From contig CM053142.1 of NCBI GenBank assembly GCA_028571685.1, positions 132,858,796 to 132,922,795 of the forward strand: DNA of 64,000 nucleotides, in the 5' to 3' direction. The position numbers and the translations under genes are program-made. Shown here piece by piece: positions 35,901 to 46,794 of the stretch. The stretch comes from Heterohyrax brucei (taxonomy: Eukaryota; Chordata; Mammalia; Hyracoidea; Procaviidae). The first letter of the stretch is position 1. Each line of letters begins with the position of its first letter. The notes under the pieces are model-generated. The model had not been told where the DNA came from. It ran no database searches and saw nothing but the letters and a program-made list of their open reading frames with translations.

Positions 35901-36085
35901 TCTACTGCTATTCACTGGCTACTTCTTTTCAGAATTAGACTACTGGGTCCTTCTTCCTCATCTCAGTTTGGAAGCTCAGCTGATACCTCTCCTCATGGTG
36001 ACATTGCTGGTATTTGAATACCGGTGGCATTGCTTCCAGCATCACAGTAACACCCAAGCCCCCACAGTACAGCACATTGATAAAC
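32925..36085 (-). mobile_element. RTE (BovB-like) LINE, near full length, minus strand
   Basis: About 3.16 kb. The left end is the complement of the RTE 3' tail ('gttactgttagatactgtaa'). The reverse transcriptase catalytic box reads Y-A-D-D intact at 33682-33693 (minus strand, within a YYADDTALLA-like stretch). The endonuclease near 35100-35320 carries a W-N-A-K-V-G stretch. The right end near 36060 is the 5'UTR (complement of gatgctggaagcaatgcca). Frames are broken by stops, so it is inactive, but it is the best-preserved RTE here. Confidence 0.88.
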
Positions 36086-36111
36086 ATCTGGGGAACATTT
36101 TAACTAGTCTT

Positions 36112-36217
36112 GCCAAGTGCCATCGAGTCGGATCCGACTCATGGTGACCCTAGGGGCCAGGGTAGAACTGACCCCCAGAGTATTCAAGGAGTGCCTGGTG
36201 GATTTGAACTGCCAACC
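36112..36217 (-). mobile_element. Truncated AfroSINE with perfect target duplication
   Basis: 106 bases from 'gccaagtgccatcgagtcgg' to ggatttgaactgccaacc. A perfect 14-base duplication, ttttaactagtctt, flanks it at 36098-36111 and 36218-36231. The 5' part of the head (A-box side) is missing, and tcggatccgactc in the tail is little decayed, so it looks young. Confidence 0.92.
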
Positions 36218-36261
36218 TTTTAACTAGTCTTCGATTATTTATATACACTGTTTATAATCTG

Positions 36262-36430
36262 GAAACCCTAGCATGGTAGTGATTAAGTGCTATGGCTACT
36301 AACAAAAAGGTCAGCAATTTGAACCTATGTGGTGTGCTCCCTGGAAACTCTGTGGGGGATTTCTACTCTTCACAGGGTTGTTATGAGTCAGTATCAACTT
36401 GATGACAATGGAGTTGGTTTTGGTTTGACT
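36262..36430 (+). mobile_element. AfroSINE, short form
   Basis: 'ggaaaccctagcatggtagt', 'ctactaacaaaaaggtcagc', tail 'aacttgatgacaatggagtt'. Opposite to the truncated copy 45 bases upstream. Confidence 0.88.
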
Positions 36431-37085
36431 TATAATCTGCTTTTAAAATCACATTATCATATCTTTTGATGTCATCAAATATTTTCCTAAAAATAGTACC
36501 TCCATTACATGAACACATCACGTTTTATTTATTTATTTAATCAATTATTTATTTTTGGATGTTGACTTTTTGCCAGCTTTCCTTCATCAATGGTATTGCT
36601 GCAAGAAAGCAATTGGGCTAACTCCACGTACACATACATAATTATTTATGTGTGATACAAGTACAAAAGTAGAGTTAATGAATCAGAGTACTTTGAAGAT
36701 TTTTTTATACATATTGCCAAGTTGTTTTCTTGATTATGTATATTTATTCAAACTCTGGCTGATAATGACTTACAAATCATGTATATTTGGTAGTGAAAAT
36801 GATATCTTATTTTATTGTTTTTCTTCTTTTGCTTACTAGTGAGGTTGAACAGTTCTCCAGTTCTACGTGTATTGGTTAGCCATTGTATGTTACGTGTATC
36901 TGCACGTGTGTGTGTGTGTGTGTGTTTGTGTGAATGAAACATTTGCTCACATTCTTTACTGATTTTTCCATGAGCTTTCTGTGTTTTTATTATTGATTTG
37001 CTAGAGCTCTTTGAAAATTAAAGACATGAACCCTTTGTTACATACATTACAAATATTTTCACAAATTACTCATTTAAAAAATCCT
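36431..37085 (-). mobile_element. Old L1 3'UTR-like fragment
   Basis: 'tgagctttctgtgtttttat' and 'gaaccctttgttacatacat' resemble antisense 3'UTR of old L1 (L1M type). A (TG)n microsatellite lies within at 36904-36932. A weak call. Confidence 0.45.
36904..36932. repeat. (TG)n microsatellite
   Basis: About ten TG units with one interruption (gtttgtg). Confidence 0.95.
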
Positions 37086-37182
37086 CAAAAGATAACTTAT
37101 AACATAAAAAAGCCAAGTGCCATTGAGTCGACATAGCTTAGTTTTTAATGAAAATATTAATAATAATATGCTATCAGCTCAT

Positions 37183-37388
37183 GGAGCCCTGGTCATGCAG
37201 TGGTTTAAAGCATTTGGCTGCTAACCCAAAGATCAGCACTTTGAAACCACCTGCAGCTCATTAGGGGAAAGATGTGGCAATTTGCTCCCATGAAGATTTA
37301 CAGCCTTGCAAACCCTACAGGTAGTTCCACTCTGTTCTATATGGTTGCTATGAATAAGAGTTGACGCAGTGGCAGTGAGTTTAGTCTT
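37183..37388 (+). mobile_element. AfroSINE, long form
   Basis: Head 'tggagccctggtcatgcagt', extra middle segment with 'ggaaagatgtggcaatttgc' and 'aagatttacagccttgcaaa', tail 'acgcagtggcagtgagttta'. A 24-base tail fragment of another copy lies at 37112-37135 (aagtgccattgagtcgaca). Confidence 0.88.
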
Positions 37389-37504
37389 TTTTTTCTTTTG
37401 GCTTATGTGAGCATAAAATCAAATCTTGCTTTTATGCAAAAAAAGTCTTTTTTTCCCATCCATAAACTGAGGCTAGATAAAATAACCTATATATTTTACA
37501 GGGT

Positions 37505-38045
37505 TGTTGTTGTTTTAGGTACCATCAGGTCAGTTCCAACTCACAGTGACCCTATGTATAACAGAATGAAACATTTCCTAGTCATGTGCCATCATCACAA
37601 TCATTGTTACGTTTGAACCCATTGTTGCAGCCACTGTGTGATCACAATCATTGTTATGCTTGAACCCACTGCTACAGCCACTGTGTGAATTCATTTTGTC
37701 AGGGTCTTCTTCTTTTTCTCTGACCCTCTACCTTACCAAGGAGGATGTTCTTCTCCAGGGTACTTGTTCCTCCTGATAACATGCTCAAGGTACGTGAGAA
37801 GTGTCACCGTACTTGTTTCCAAGGAGCACTGCAGTGTTCTTGTGAGAAGTCCCTAATATGTGCTTCTTCTCCAAGATCATAATCCAAAGACAATAATTCT
37901 TTTTTACCTTCTTTATTCATTGTCCAGCTTTGTATAGATACGTGGTAACTGAAAATAGCATGGCTTGGATCAAACACACCTTAGCCCTCAAAATACACTC
38001 TTGTTTTTAACACTTTAAAGTGGTCTTTTGTATAAGATTTAGCCA
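37505..38045 (-). mobile_element. RTE LINE 3' fragment with internal tandem duplication
   Basis: Complement of the RTE 3' end, starting at 'gttgttgttttaggtaccat' and including the RT C-terminus region. A 47-base unit is repeated in tandem: 37594-37640 and 37641-37687 (atcacaatcattgtta to gccactgtgtg). Another RTE 3' end begins directly at 38050. Confidence 0.82.
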
Positions 38046-38049
38046 ACGC

Positions 38050-39345
38050 AATTGTTGCTAGGTGACATTGAGGCAGCTCCAACACACTGCAACTCTGTAC
38101 GTATGACAGAACAAAACACTGCCTGGTCCTGCTCCATGCCCACAACTGTTGTCATGCGTGCCCTCACTGTTGTAGCCATCGTGTCAATCCACCTCACTGA
38201 TGGCCTTCTTCATTTTTGATGGCCTTCTACTTTACTAGCCATGATGTCCTTCTCCAGGGACTGAACCCTAATGACAACATGTCCAAAGTATATAAGATAC
38301 AGTGTTGCCATCCTTGCTGTGAAGGGGCACTCTGATTGTACTTCTTCTGTTTATTCTTTTGATAGTACCTGGTATAGGCAATACTCTTCTCCAACACCAC
38401 ACTTCAAAGGTGTCACTTTTTCTTCCATCTTCCTTATTCATGATCCAGATTTCACATGCATATAATACGATTGAAAATACCACGACACCTTAGTCTTCAA
38501 GGTGTCATCTTTGCTTTGTGCTCAGTGCAGTGTATCCTTTGATTTCCTCCTGACCATTGCTTCCATGGGTGGCAATTATGGATCCAAGTAAAGTGAAATC
38601 CTTGACAATGTCAATATTTCCTCAGTTTATGGTGATGGTTGCTTATTGGGTCCAGATGTGAGGATTTTTGTTTTCTTTATTTTGAAGTATAATCCACACT
38701 GAAAGCTGTAGTCATTGATCTCCATCAGTAGAGATTTCATTTCAGCAAGCAGTGTTGTGTATCTGCATAACTCGTGTTGTTAATGAGTCTTCCTCCAATC
38801 CTGATGCCCCATTTTTCTTCACATAGTCCAGTTTTTTTTGGATTATCTGCTCAGCATAGTGACTGAATAAGCACAGTGAAAGGATAAAACCACATGCACA
38901 CCTTTTCTGATTTTAAATCATACACTAACCCCTTGTTCTATGGGACAGTTCTACTCTGGCCTCTAGGGTCACTATTAGTTGGACCTGACTCAGTGGCACT
39001 GGGTTTGGTTTGGGTTTTTATCCCCTTGTTCTGTTTGAACCACTTCTTCTTGGTCTATGTGTAGTTTCTGCATAACCACAACTAAGTATTCTAGAATATC
39101 CATTCTTTGTACATACAATGATCCACACAATCAAATGCTGTAGCACAGTAAACAAAAGTAAACATCTTTCTGGTATTCTCTGCATTCAGCCAAGATCCAT
39201 CTGACATCAGTAATGATATCCCTTGTCCCATATCCTCTTGACTCCAACTTGAATTTCTGTCAGTTTCCTGTTGATGTGCTGCGCTTGCAACCTTTTTTGA
39301 ATTATCTTCAGCAAAATTTTACTTGTGTGTGATACTGAGGTTTAT
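38050..39345 (-). mobile_element. RTE LINE, 3' half, minus strand
   Basis: Starts with the RTE 3' tail complement ('gttgctaggtgacattgagg') and runs through the reverse transcriptase; the catalytic box near 38755-38770 is decayed (last Asp lost). 5'-truncated at about 39345. A SINE fragment sits in it at 38938. Confidence 0.83.
38938..39020 (+). mobile_element. AfroSINE 3' fragment
   Basis: 'tatgggacagttctactctg', 'ggcctctagggtcactatta' and ctcagtggcactgggtttgg match the 3' half of the SINE. The head is missing. Confidence 0.82.
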
Positions 39346-39734
39346 ACTAGGCAATTTTTTTCAGTAGCAGACCACCAGGATTTGCTTTGAAATATTCCGA
39401 GTGTGAATATTCTGTTGACAACATGGACATTTATTTCCTCAGGAATATAATCATAATGATATGCTCCTTTAAAATGACTATTTAGAAGTACTTTTTGCTT
39501 CCCTAAGAGTGATTTTATTACTCCTTGGGGTCAACATATTTTCTAGAGATCCATAATGGATGCAATGAAAACCTGAATTTGAGATCTTTACATGAAGCCC
39601 TTAAAATCCATTTCTTTATATTGATTAGTACTTGTTTCCATGTGCTGTCAGGTCCATACAGTATGGATCCAGGGGTAATTGCAAGTGCTTAGATTTATAG
39701 CACAAGCAATAGGGTAACAAAGACAGAAACAAGA
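39346..39734. other. No gene or recognisable repeat seen
   Basis: Between the RTE 5' truncation and the next SINE. No coding or repeat signature. Confidence 0.5.
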
Positions 39735-39938
39735 AGCCAAGTGCTGCTGTTTTGTGTGCAAGTTGAGTTGATTCTGATTCATAGTAACCCTACAGAACAG
39801 AGCAGAAATGCCCCATAGATTTTCCAAGGCAGCCGATGACTGCCTCATGTTTCTCCCAAAGAGCCACTTGTGTGTTCAAACCATCAGCTTTTCGGTTAAC
39901 AGATGAGCTCTTAATCATTGTACCATCAAATCTCCTTG
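39735..39938 (-). mobile_element. AfroSINE, long form
   Basis: Tail complement 'gttgagttgattctgattca', 'gccccatagattttccaagg', head complement 'tcttaatcattgtaccatca'. Complete. Confidence 0.86.
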
Positions 39939-40421
39939 ATATAAAAATGTAAAAACTATACAAATTTTAATCCTAGACAAAGTTTTACCTTGGTTATATT
40001 ATCATTCCATATGAGTTAAATCCAAATGTACAAAATAACTATGCACCACAGTCTACAGTGACTGGCTAGAGAGTCCATCTAACTGCACACTTAGGTATCA
40101 GTTGTGAAAATAACGAATATAAATTCATAGGCTCTGCTTCAGTTATCTAGCTGCTCATTAACATAGCCATGGGCATATGGTTAACTGTGCCATTCAAATC
40201 GATATAATCTCATTTTCTTGATTACATATAATAGTAAACAGAAAATAATGTAATGTTTAGTAACAATAACTCAATTGTGGTACACTGCTGAAAACTGCTT
40301 TAATGCTGTACTGATTTTTCATTACTGAAAAAAATGATAAGACCCCACAAATTACAGTATCCACCATTACTAAACTTCTTTGTATACAAATCTACAGGAA
40401 AAACAAGGATTTAAAAAAAGT
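39939..40421. other. No gene or recognisable repeat seen
   Basis: AT-rich with no signature I can support. Confidence 0.5.
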
Positions 40422-40628
40422 GGTCCCTGCATGGTGCAAACAGTTAACGTACTCGGCTGCTAACCAAAAAGAAGAAAGAGTCGAGTCTACCCAGAGGTGC
40501 ATTGGAAGAAAGGCCCAGTGCTCTACTTCTAAAAAAAATCAGTTGTTGAAAACCTGATGGAGCACAGCTCTACTCTACACATATAGGGTTGCCATGAGTC
40601 AGAACTGACTAGACAGCAACTGGTAAAG
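40422..40628 (+). mobile_element. AfroSINE, long form (gtgcaaacagttaa subtype)
   Basis: 'catggtgcaaacagttaacg', 'aaaggcccagtgctctactt', 'gttgccatgagtcagaactg', tail gacagcaactgg. Same subtype as 20176. Confidence 0.87.
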
Positions 40629-40644
40629 GTCAATATGTTTGCAT

Positions 40645-40835
40645 ATGTAATTGCTTGCTCACTATGCCCTTCATTCTTTAGGTATCCACTTGACAATCTC
40701 TGTCATTTATCAAAAGCCAGCTCAAATACCTGCCTCGCTCTGACACCTTCATTGGTGATCTCTATTTTTGCACTTACCACACTATAACATTTAAAATACA
40801 TATATCAGTCTTCTCTATCAGACTATAAACATTTA
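40645..40835 (+). repeat. L2-type LINE relic
   Basis: 'agctcaaatacctgcctcgc' to 'cacttaccacactataacat' resembles the L2 3' portion. Ancient and diverged. Confidence 0.45.
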
Positions 40836-40939
40836 TTTTTATAACCTAATACCTCTGCCTTTATAACCTGTGTAAAATATCTGATGCAAACCAGATGTTT
40901 AAGAAATATTTTCCTTTATATATATATGCCTTATTTCTT

Positions 40940-41641
40940 TTCAAAAATTACACTTCACTTATTAAGACACATGCAGTACAATGGGACTTTTTTAAAACAA
41001 AGGGAAAAACAAATTTAACTTGACACACTGAGTGAATATAGATCTGAAAAAAGTAACTCATGTTCATGAACTTGGGGAAAACACATTATCCCAGTTTTGG
41101 TGGGGGGAAACTTTCTTTAAACTTTAAGCCTGTATATTTTACACAGGAAAAAAAAATGACTATTCAAATTTCAAATCACTGGCAAAAATAAAGTTAATTC
41201 TTTGATTCTTGTAAATGGTTTTTGGTGTTATGCCTGAGCCGCTTATCTCCATTTTTTGTATTTATAAAAAATACCTTCAACATTTTAATTAAGTGGCTAT
41301 GTAGTCGAATCATATGTCTACTAACACCAAGAAACAATTCTCTATATCCATGAAAAAACTGACTAGTCACTGCAGGGGCAGCCCTGGGCTTAAGTGGGAA
41401 ATCAGGAAGCAGGCAGTTAGGCCAGTGTTCTCACTGTCATGTCTGGAGTCTACAGGATATCAGGAAATGTGAATAATTTTTTTCTGAGAGACAACTTAAA
41501 ATGAAAGACAAGAAAGTACATATAGCCAAGAAAGGGATGAAGAAACATACACATACACACACAATTGTTTCAGAAAAACCAGTCTAGGAGAAGCTATGTG
41601 ATTAAATCTAAAAGTTAAGCACTTAGCTTCTTGGTAGCCAT

Positions 41642-41679
<38 letters not shown>

Positions 41680-41954
41680 AATGTGGAGAAGGTTATGTAA
41701 CTCTCCTAAGTTAATTAGAGAAACCACAAGATCATCAAAATAAACACTTTCAGAGGAGCAGAATTTACCTCTTGAGTCTTCACGCTATTGGTGGTGTTTT
41801 CCTTAGAAATAAACACTTTAAAGATGTTCCCCCTTTAGTCATTTCTTTTGTCAGTCAGTTTAAACTCTCCATTCAGTTTTACAAACCCACTACTATGTTC
41901 CCAAACTTTTTATATACTATTTCCTGTAGTTTAATGCCCCCTCGCTTCCACTTC
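40940..41954. other. No gene; one (GA)n microsatellite
   Basis: At 41644-41677 there is a pure GA dinucleotide run of about 16 units. The remaining sequence has no coding or repeat signature. Confidence 0.6.
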
Positions 41955-42240
41955 TTCATTGCCTGAATCACTCCTTGTTGATCCTTAGGTGTCAGTCACT
42001 GCAGGAAGACATTCCTTGCCCATCTCCTTCCCTGGTTGTTCACAGGAGTGCTGGGGTCACTTGCAATTTCTTTCTGTTTCTCCTGCATGCACACACATAC
42101 GCATACGCACACGCACAAGCACATGACCATGCCTGGCTAAGTCACCCTCCTTATGCTCTCATAGCACCGTGGACACACCTCTGTCCTAGCACTTCGCAAT
42201 GCTATCTAAACAAGTGTCTGTGAATGATCAGGAGGAACTT
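41955..42240 (+). repeat. Possible L2-type relic with CA-rich tract
   Basis: 'aagacattccttgcccatct' and 'agcaccgtggacacacctct' are L2-like. A CA/CG-rich stretch (cacacatacgcatacgcac) interrupts near 42085-42125. Low certainty. Confidence 0.35.
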
Positions 42241-43695
42241 GACTGTTGTTTGTGGCATTTGGCCTCAGCATACTCCTTCCAGCTGCTTTTGGTTTCTCTT
42301 ATCTCTAGAGGGATAGAAGGGGCTTAAGGATCCTTAAGGATCCCTTCTGATTCAATCATTACATGATAGCTTAGTGTTTTATTTAAATGATTCAAGATCA
42401 TTGAAGTTGCAGTAAGAAAAGGGATAGAAATAATCACATCAAGACAAAAGAAGGCAAAAACAAAATACCACAACCTATTTCATCTATGGCCAGAGGAGCT
42501 ATAGATAACTTGATCTAACAAGACTGTTCCATGCTCTAAGATTAAACGAGATTATTATTTAAAGTCCCTGACCAGTAGGGTTGGTCAAGAAACAAAGAAG
42601 TGTGTTAGAAACCATATGAATTGTATAAACAAGCTCTACTAATGAGGAATAAAGGTATAAGGAAAAATAAAGATTAGAAATACAAAAGTTATTACTGTTA
42701 CTAATAACATATTTGCACAACTATGTTCATGATATATTCATTTTTTCCTTGTTAATTCCTTTAATTGCTGTATTTCCTGAATAATATGCCATTGATTTAT
42801 TGTTGAACAATTGATAGATCATAATCCATAAATACAATTTTATTGTAGACTTGGGCATTAATTAATATGCTATGTTAATGGAAGTTTCAGGATAAGCAAT
42901 GATGACAGCAGGGTATCAACATTTTCTACTTTGTGAAAACAAAAATAGGTGAACTGTTTCTGAGCCTCAATTTAACCTACTAACTAGAGACAATACAGGG
43001 CAAAAGAATAACTATAGATTTTCCAATTAATTAACACTTATTTTTATAATAGCAAGCTTTCTCATTTGGCTGCTGTCTTCCTTTATCAAATGAATGTCGA
43101 GATAAAAAAATTTACAATACAGTTTCAGCTTTGCTATTTTCTTTTCTATACAAATATATATTTGCAGTGGACATGCATGTCTGATGCACACCCAAATAAC
43201 TTAAATTCTATCATTCAGTCTATTCCAGTTGATAAGAGCAGGCAGTGAACATGGGAAACCTAAGATCTTGCAAAACACAAGTTATAAAAATTAAAACAGC
43301 TCTCTCCAGTTGATTTTAGTTAACTCTTGGTGGCATCTTAGAGGCATGCTGGTTAGGGTTTAAATTGTTCTTCCTTTGAGGTTTGCATAATCGTGTAACA
43401 GTGATCAATTCACTTGACATTTACGGTCCTGGGTAAATAATTTTCAGAAAATTCCTTAAAGAATGTGTAGGTCATATGAGAGAAAACAGCGAATTAATTG
43501 TAGTTTTATATGCAGTTTATTTATTAACTGAAGACAGTAAGCAGTGAGAACCTCTAACTCTAGCAAAGACATGTTAAACTGAGAGCAAACATATTTGACT
43601 TTAATACTGAACATTACAACCTGATTCAAAATATAAATATACAATGCAATAACTTAAAAAAAAATTATGGTCATGATTTTACATTCTTTTTTTTA
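42241..43695. other. No gene or recognisable repeat seen
   Basis: AT-rich; short frames lack any domain. A tandem of two 'aaggatcc' units lies near 42327-42343. Confidence 0.5.
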
Positions 43696-43699
43696 ACTC

Positions 43700-43850
43700 T
43701 GTTATTGTTAGGTGGTGTTGAGTCAGTGCTGACTCATAGCAACCCTGTGTACAGCAGAATGAAACACTGCCTTGTCCTGGCCCATTCTCATGCTTGAGTC
43801 CAGTACAGCAGTCACTGTGTCAATGTATCTGGTCAAGGGTCTTTTTTAAC
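43700..43850 (-). mobile_element. RTE LINE 3'-end fragment
   Basis: 'gttattgttaggtggtgttg' through 'ctgtgtacagcagaatgaaa' to 'tctggtcaagggtctttttt' is the complement of the RTE 3' terminus. 5'-truncated to about 150 bases. Confidence 0.8.
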
Positions 43851-43967
43851 TTTATGATCCCTTAAATCACGGCAAGACTCTTATCCGCAGACAAGATTTG
43901 CAAAATACAAACATTGTGTGTCTGCTCCCTCTCCTCACATTTCTACCTCAGAATACAGAGACACTGG

Positions 43968-44132
43968 GTTGTGCTCTGGTGGCATGGTAGTTAAACCTTG
44001 ACCACTAAACAAAATGTTAGTAGTTCAAATCTATCAGCCACTCTTTGAAACACTCTGGGGAAGTTCTACTCTGTCCGATACAGTTGCTATTAGTCAGAAT
44101 TGACTTCACAGTAGAGGGCTTGGTTTGGGATT
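43968..44132 (+). mobile_element. AfroSINE, short form
   Basis: 'tgtgctctggtggcatggta', 'gttagtagttcaaatctatc', tail 'gacttcacagtagagggctt'. Complete but diverged. Confidence 0.86.
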
Positions 44133-44286
44133 CCATCAAAGGGCAGACACAGGGGCTGTGAGTCTTGGCAGGAAACACTCGAGCACCCCATAACCTCAGT
44201 GGTCATTGGGAAGAAGAGAGTTGCTTGTGTGATCAGTTACAACTTACATGAAGCTGAACTTTACCAGTAGATAAGGAAGCAATATA

Positions 44287-44415
44287 CATGAGTGAATGAA
44301 TAGGATGGATGGATAGATGTCAGGGATGAGTGAATAAATAAATTTAAAAAATGGGATAGATGGATGGAATGGGTAAATGAGATAAATAAATGGGTGGAAT
44401 AAACAGATGGTTGAA
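44287..44415. repeat. Degenerate GATG/AATA microsatellite
   Basis: Interrupted runs of ggatggatggatagatg and gagataaataaatgggtgg, a decayed tetranucleotide array. Confidence 0.75.
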
Positions 44416-44723
44416 TAGTTCAGAAACTTAGAGGGTTAGGTAAGTTGAGCTCCATGGATACTACAATGTAAGTGCCAGTTAATTTAACACACATTCATTA
44501 GTCTTCTATAGATGCTGAATACGTAATGGGTAGTGAGTCTCACACTTAGGTAGTGACACAAGCAGAAATATAAAAGTAATAACACAATGGAATAAGTACA
44601 AAATGAGTAAGAATCACATCCTATGGGAGCATAGAAAACTAGAAGTTTTAGAAAAGACATCCGGGACTTGGATCTTAAAGAGTGAGGATGATTTTATTTT
44701 TTTAAATACACTCCCTGAAAATA

Positions 44724-44790
44724 CATACACACACCCACACCCACACCCACACACACTCACACTCACACCCACACCCACACCCACGCATAC
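44724..44790. repeat. CACACCC minisatellite-like tract
   Basis: Alternating cacacccacacccacacc and cacactcacactcac units, purine-free on this strand apart from A. It is translated by chance in the frame 44603-44824, which is not a gene. Confidence 0.92.
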
Positions 44791-44835
44791 ACAACTGTGC
44801 TTTAAGTGGAAGTTAACAATCTAATTTATCATACA

Positions 44836-44945
44836 AAAACTTAAACGCACAGTGCTATGTAACTCTAGCTGCTCTCTGTGACAGCATATTCCTCCTTTCT
44901 ACCTCCTTTCTACTCTGTATTTCCCACGTCCATTCAACTAGCTAG
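44836..44945 (-). mobile_element. L1 3'UTR fragment
   Basis: 'ctagctgctctctgtgacag' and 'catattcctcctttctacct' parallel the antisense 3'UTR at 52640 and 55620. Short and diverged. Confidence 0.5.
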
Positions 44946-45342
44946 TGAGGATTATTTTCAACAGTATGCATTAACTCAGTGGATAGGGTTTACTAGTAGG
45001 CAAAATTGGTAGAGGAAAACAAGACTCCAGGAAGATGAAATAGTACATGTCAGGGTACAGAGGTATAAAATTACATGGCATGACAGATATGGCCTAAATT
45101 TATAGGGAAAAAAAAACTACTGGGTCATTTATTGTGATGCTGCAATAGACAATGAGACTTTGTCTTTAGACTTAACACAATATAAACCTACTCTTCACAT
45201 ACTATCTCATTATCTGACATTTACATTTATGACAATAGTAAAAAATCTACTGTCCAACTAGTTCGCACACTAATGATGTACAGCTGGCACTAACAAAGGT
45301 TGATGTGTAAGGACAGTACAACACTGGCTTTGATTTTTAAAG
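44946..45342. other. No gene or recognisable repeat seen
   Basis: No coding or repeat signature that I can support. Confidence 0.5.
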
Positions 45343-45600
45343 TTGTGTGTCAGCTTGGCTGGGTCATGATTCTCAGTGGTTTGGCAGTTATGTAATGATG
45401 CAATTTGGCAGTTACATAATGATGCAGTTTGGCAGTTACATAATGATGAAGTTATTCTCCATTTGTGTTCTGATGTGGTCATCCTCCATTTTCACATAAC
45501 ATCAGTTATCCAATAATAATCTGGTCTCTTGGAAACTAATCATGTTGTTAAGTGAGGAGTGGGTGTTATTTCCAATTCCTGCTTGATTTATTAAACAAAA
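45343..45600 (+). mobile_element. LTR-like fragment with 22-base tandem repeats
   Basis: Starts 'tgtgtgtcagcttggctggg' and 'tcatgattctcagtggtttg', the opening of a MaLR-type LTR. It then holds three imperfect ~23-base units 'ttggcagttacataatgatg' from about 45381 to 45450. The right part is unclear and ends against a SINE. Confidence 0.55.
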
Positions 45601-45603
45601 ACA

Positions 45604-45798
45604 AAACAACAAACCCATTGCCACTGCATCAGTTCTGACTCTTAATGACCCAACAGAAGAGTCCCATGGGGTTTCCAAGGCTGTGATCTTTACAGAATCA
45701 GACTGCCATATCCTTCTCCCCTCAAATGACTAGTGGGTTTCAACTGCCAACTTTCTAGTTAGCAGCCAAGCACTTATCCACTGCACCAGCATAGGCTG
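45604..45798 (-). mobile_element. AfroSINE, long form
   Basis: 'cattgccactgcatcagttc', 'tttccaaggctgtgatcttt', 'gttagcagccaagcacttat'. The extra middle segment is present. Confidence 0.88.
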
Positions 45799-46154
45799 CT
45801 TGATTACCTTTTATTCCTTAGCTCTGTATTCTGAAAGGAATATTCTCTTGTGACACATGCTGCTAAGAAAAAGATTACTTGATTTCTTGATGTGTAGACT
45901 CCTACTGATCATAGCTGTGTTTTGTTACATTCAAGAGTAAAAAAACCTTAATAAAAAACTTGAAACCAATGAGATTCTGATTCGAATACTAGAAGGAAGT
46001 GAACAAAGCTGTACCACCAATTTCAGAGTTGAGTATTTTCCTAGGAATATTTTATCAGATCAACTCAACATATTTAGCATAAACAATAGGATATTAAATC
46101 ATACTTAGGAATATAAGAAGAAACTATGCTAATAAAAATAATAAAAATTATTAA
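45799..46154. other. No gene or recognisable repeat seen
   Basis: AT-rich; nothing assignable. Confidence 0.5.
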
Positions 46155-46240
46155 CTACCAAACAATAACTCATTTAATATTCACCATCCTATGAGGTAGA
46201 TATTATTATTATCATTTTATAAAGAGAAAACTAAAATTTA
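46155..46240 (-). repeat. MIR SINE relic, cut by the mariner insertion
   Basis: 'catcctatgaggtagatatt' and attttataaagagaaaact match antisense MIR. It stops exactly where mariner copy 3 begins. Confidence 0.6.
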
Positions 46241-46770
46241 CAAGGGCTGCCAATTAAGATTGTGAACTCATCCAAAAAAAGTACTACTACCTCACTGATG
46301 AATATCACTATGATCACCTTCCAAGGGTTCCCCTTGGGAAGCTATGCACCAATGGCAGCACCTAGTCCACCCTTCAAAGCAATTTTGGAATTCTTTTGCT
46401 GGAATGGCCATCAGAACTATTGTTGTATTCCCTTGATGTCCTGAATGTCATCCAAATGTCTTCCTTTCAGTATTTCCTTTATCTTCAGGTAAAGGAAAAA
46501 GTTATTGGAGGCCAGATCAGGGGAGTATGGAGGATGTTCCCATACAGTTATTTGTTTATTGGCTAAAAATTCTCTAACAGACAACTATACAATTAAGTAC
46601 ATGAACTTGCCATCATATGCAATGGCCATTTCAGAAAGAGTTCTGAAACTGCTTTGAAGGGTGGTCTGGGCACTAACATCAGTTCATAGCTTCCCAAGGG
46701 AAGTACTTCAAAGGTGACTGTAGTGATATTTGGCACTGAGTTATGTAGCACTTACAACTAGTTTTTAATT
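46241..46770 (-). mobile_element. Palindromic Tc1/mariner derivative, copy 3
   Basis: Preceded by TA (46239-46240). Left end caagggctgccaattaag; the transposase C-terminal segment is on the minus strand; the inverted right arm runs from about 46620 to 46765 (agcttcccaagggaagtac). The right terminus is worn. Same inverted-duplication junction as copies 1 and 2. Confidence 0.8.
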
Positions 46771-46794
46771 AAACAATACACATGGTATTGCGAC

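Noticed and set aside
44603-44824. Frame with a His-Pro-Thr repeat
   Set aside because: It arises from translation of a CACACCC microsatellite.
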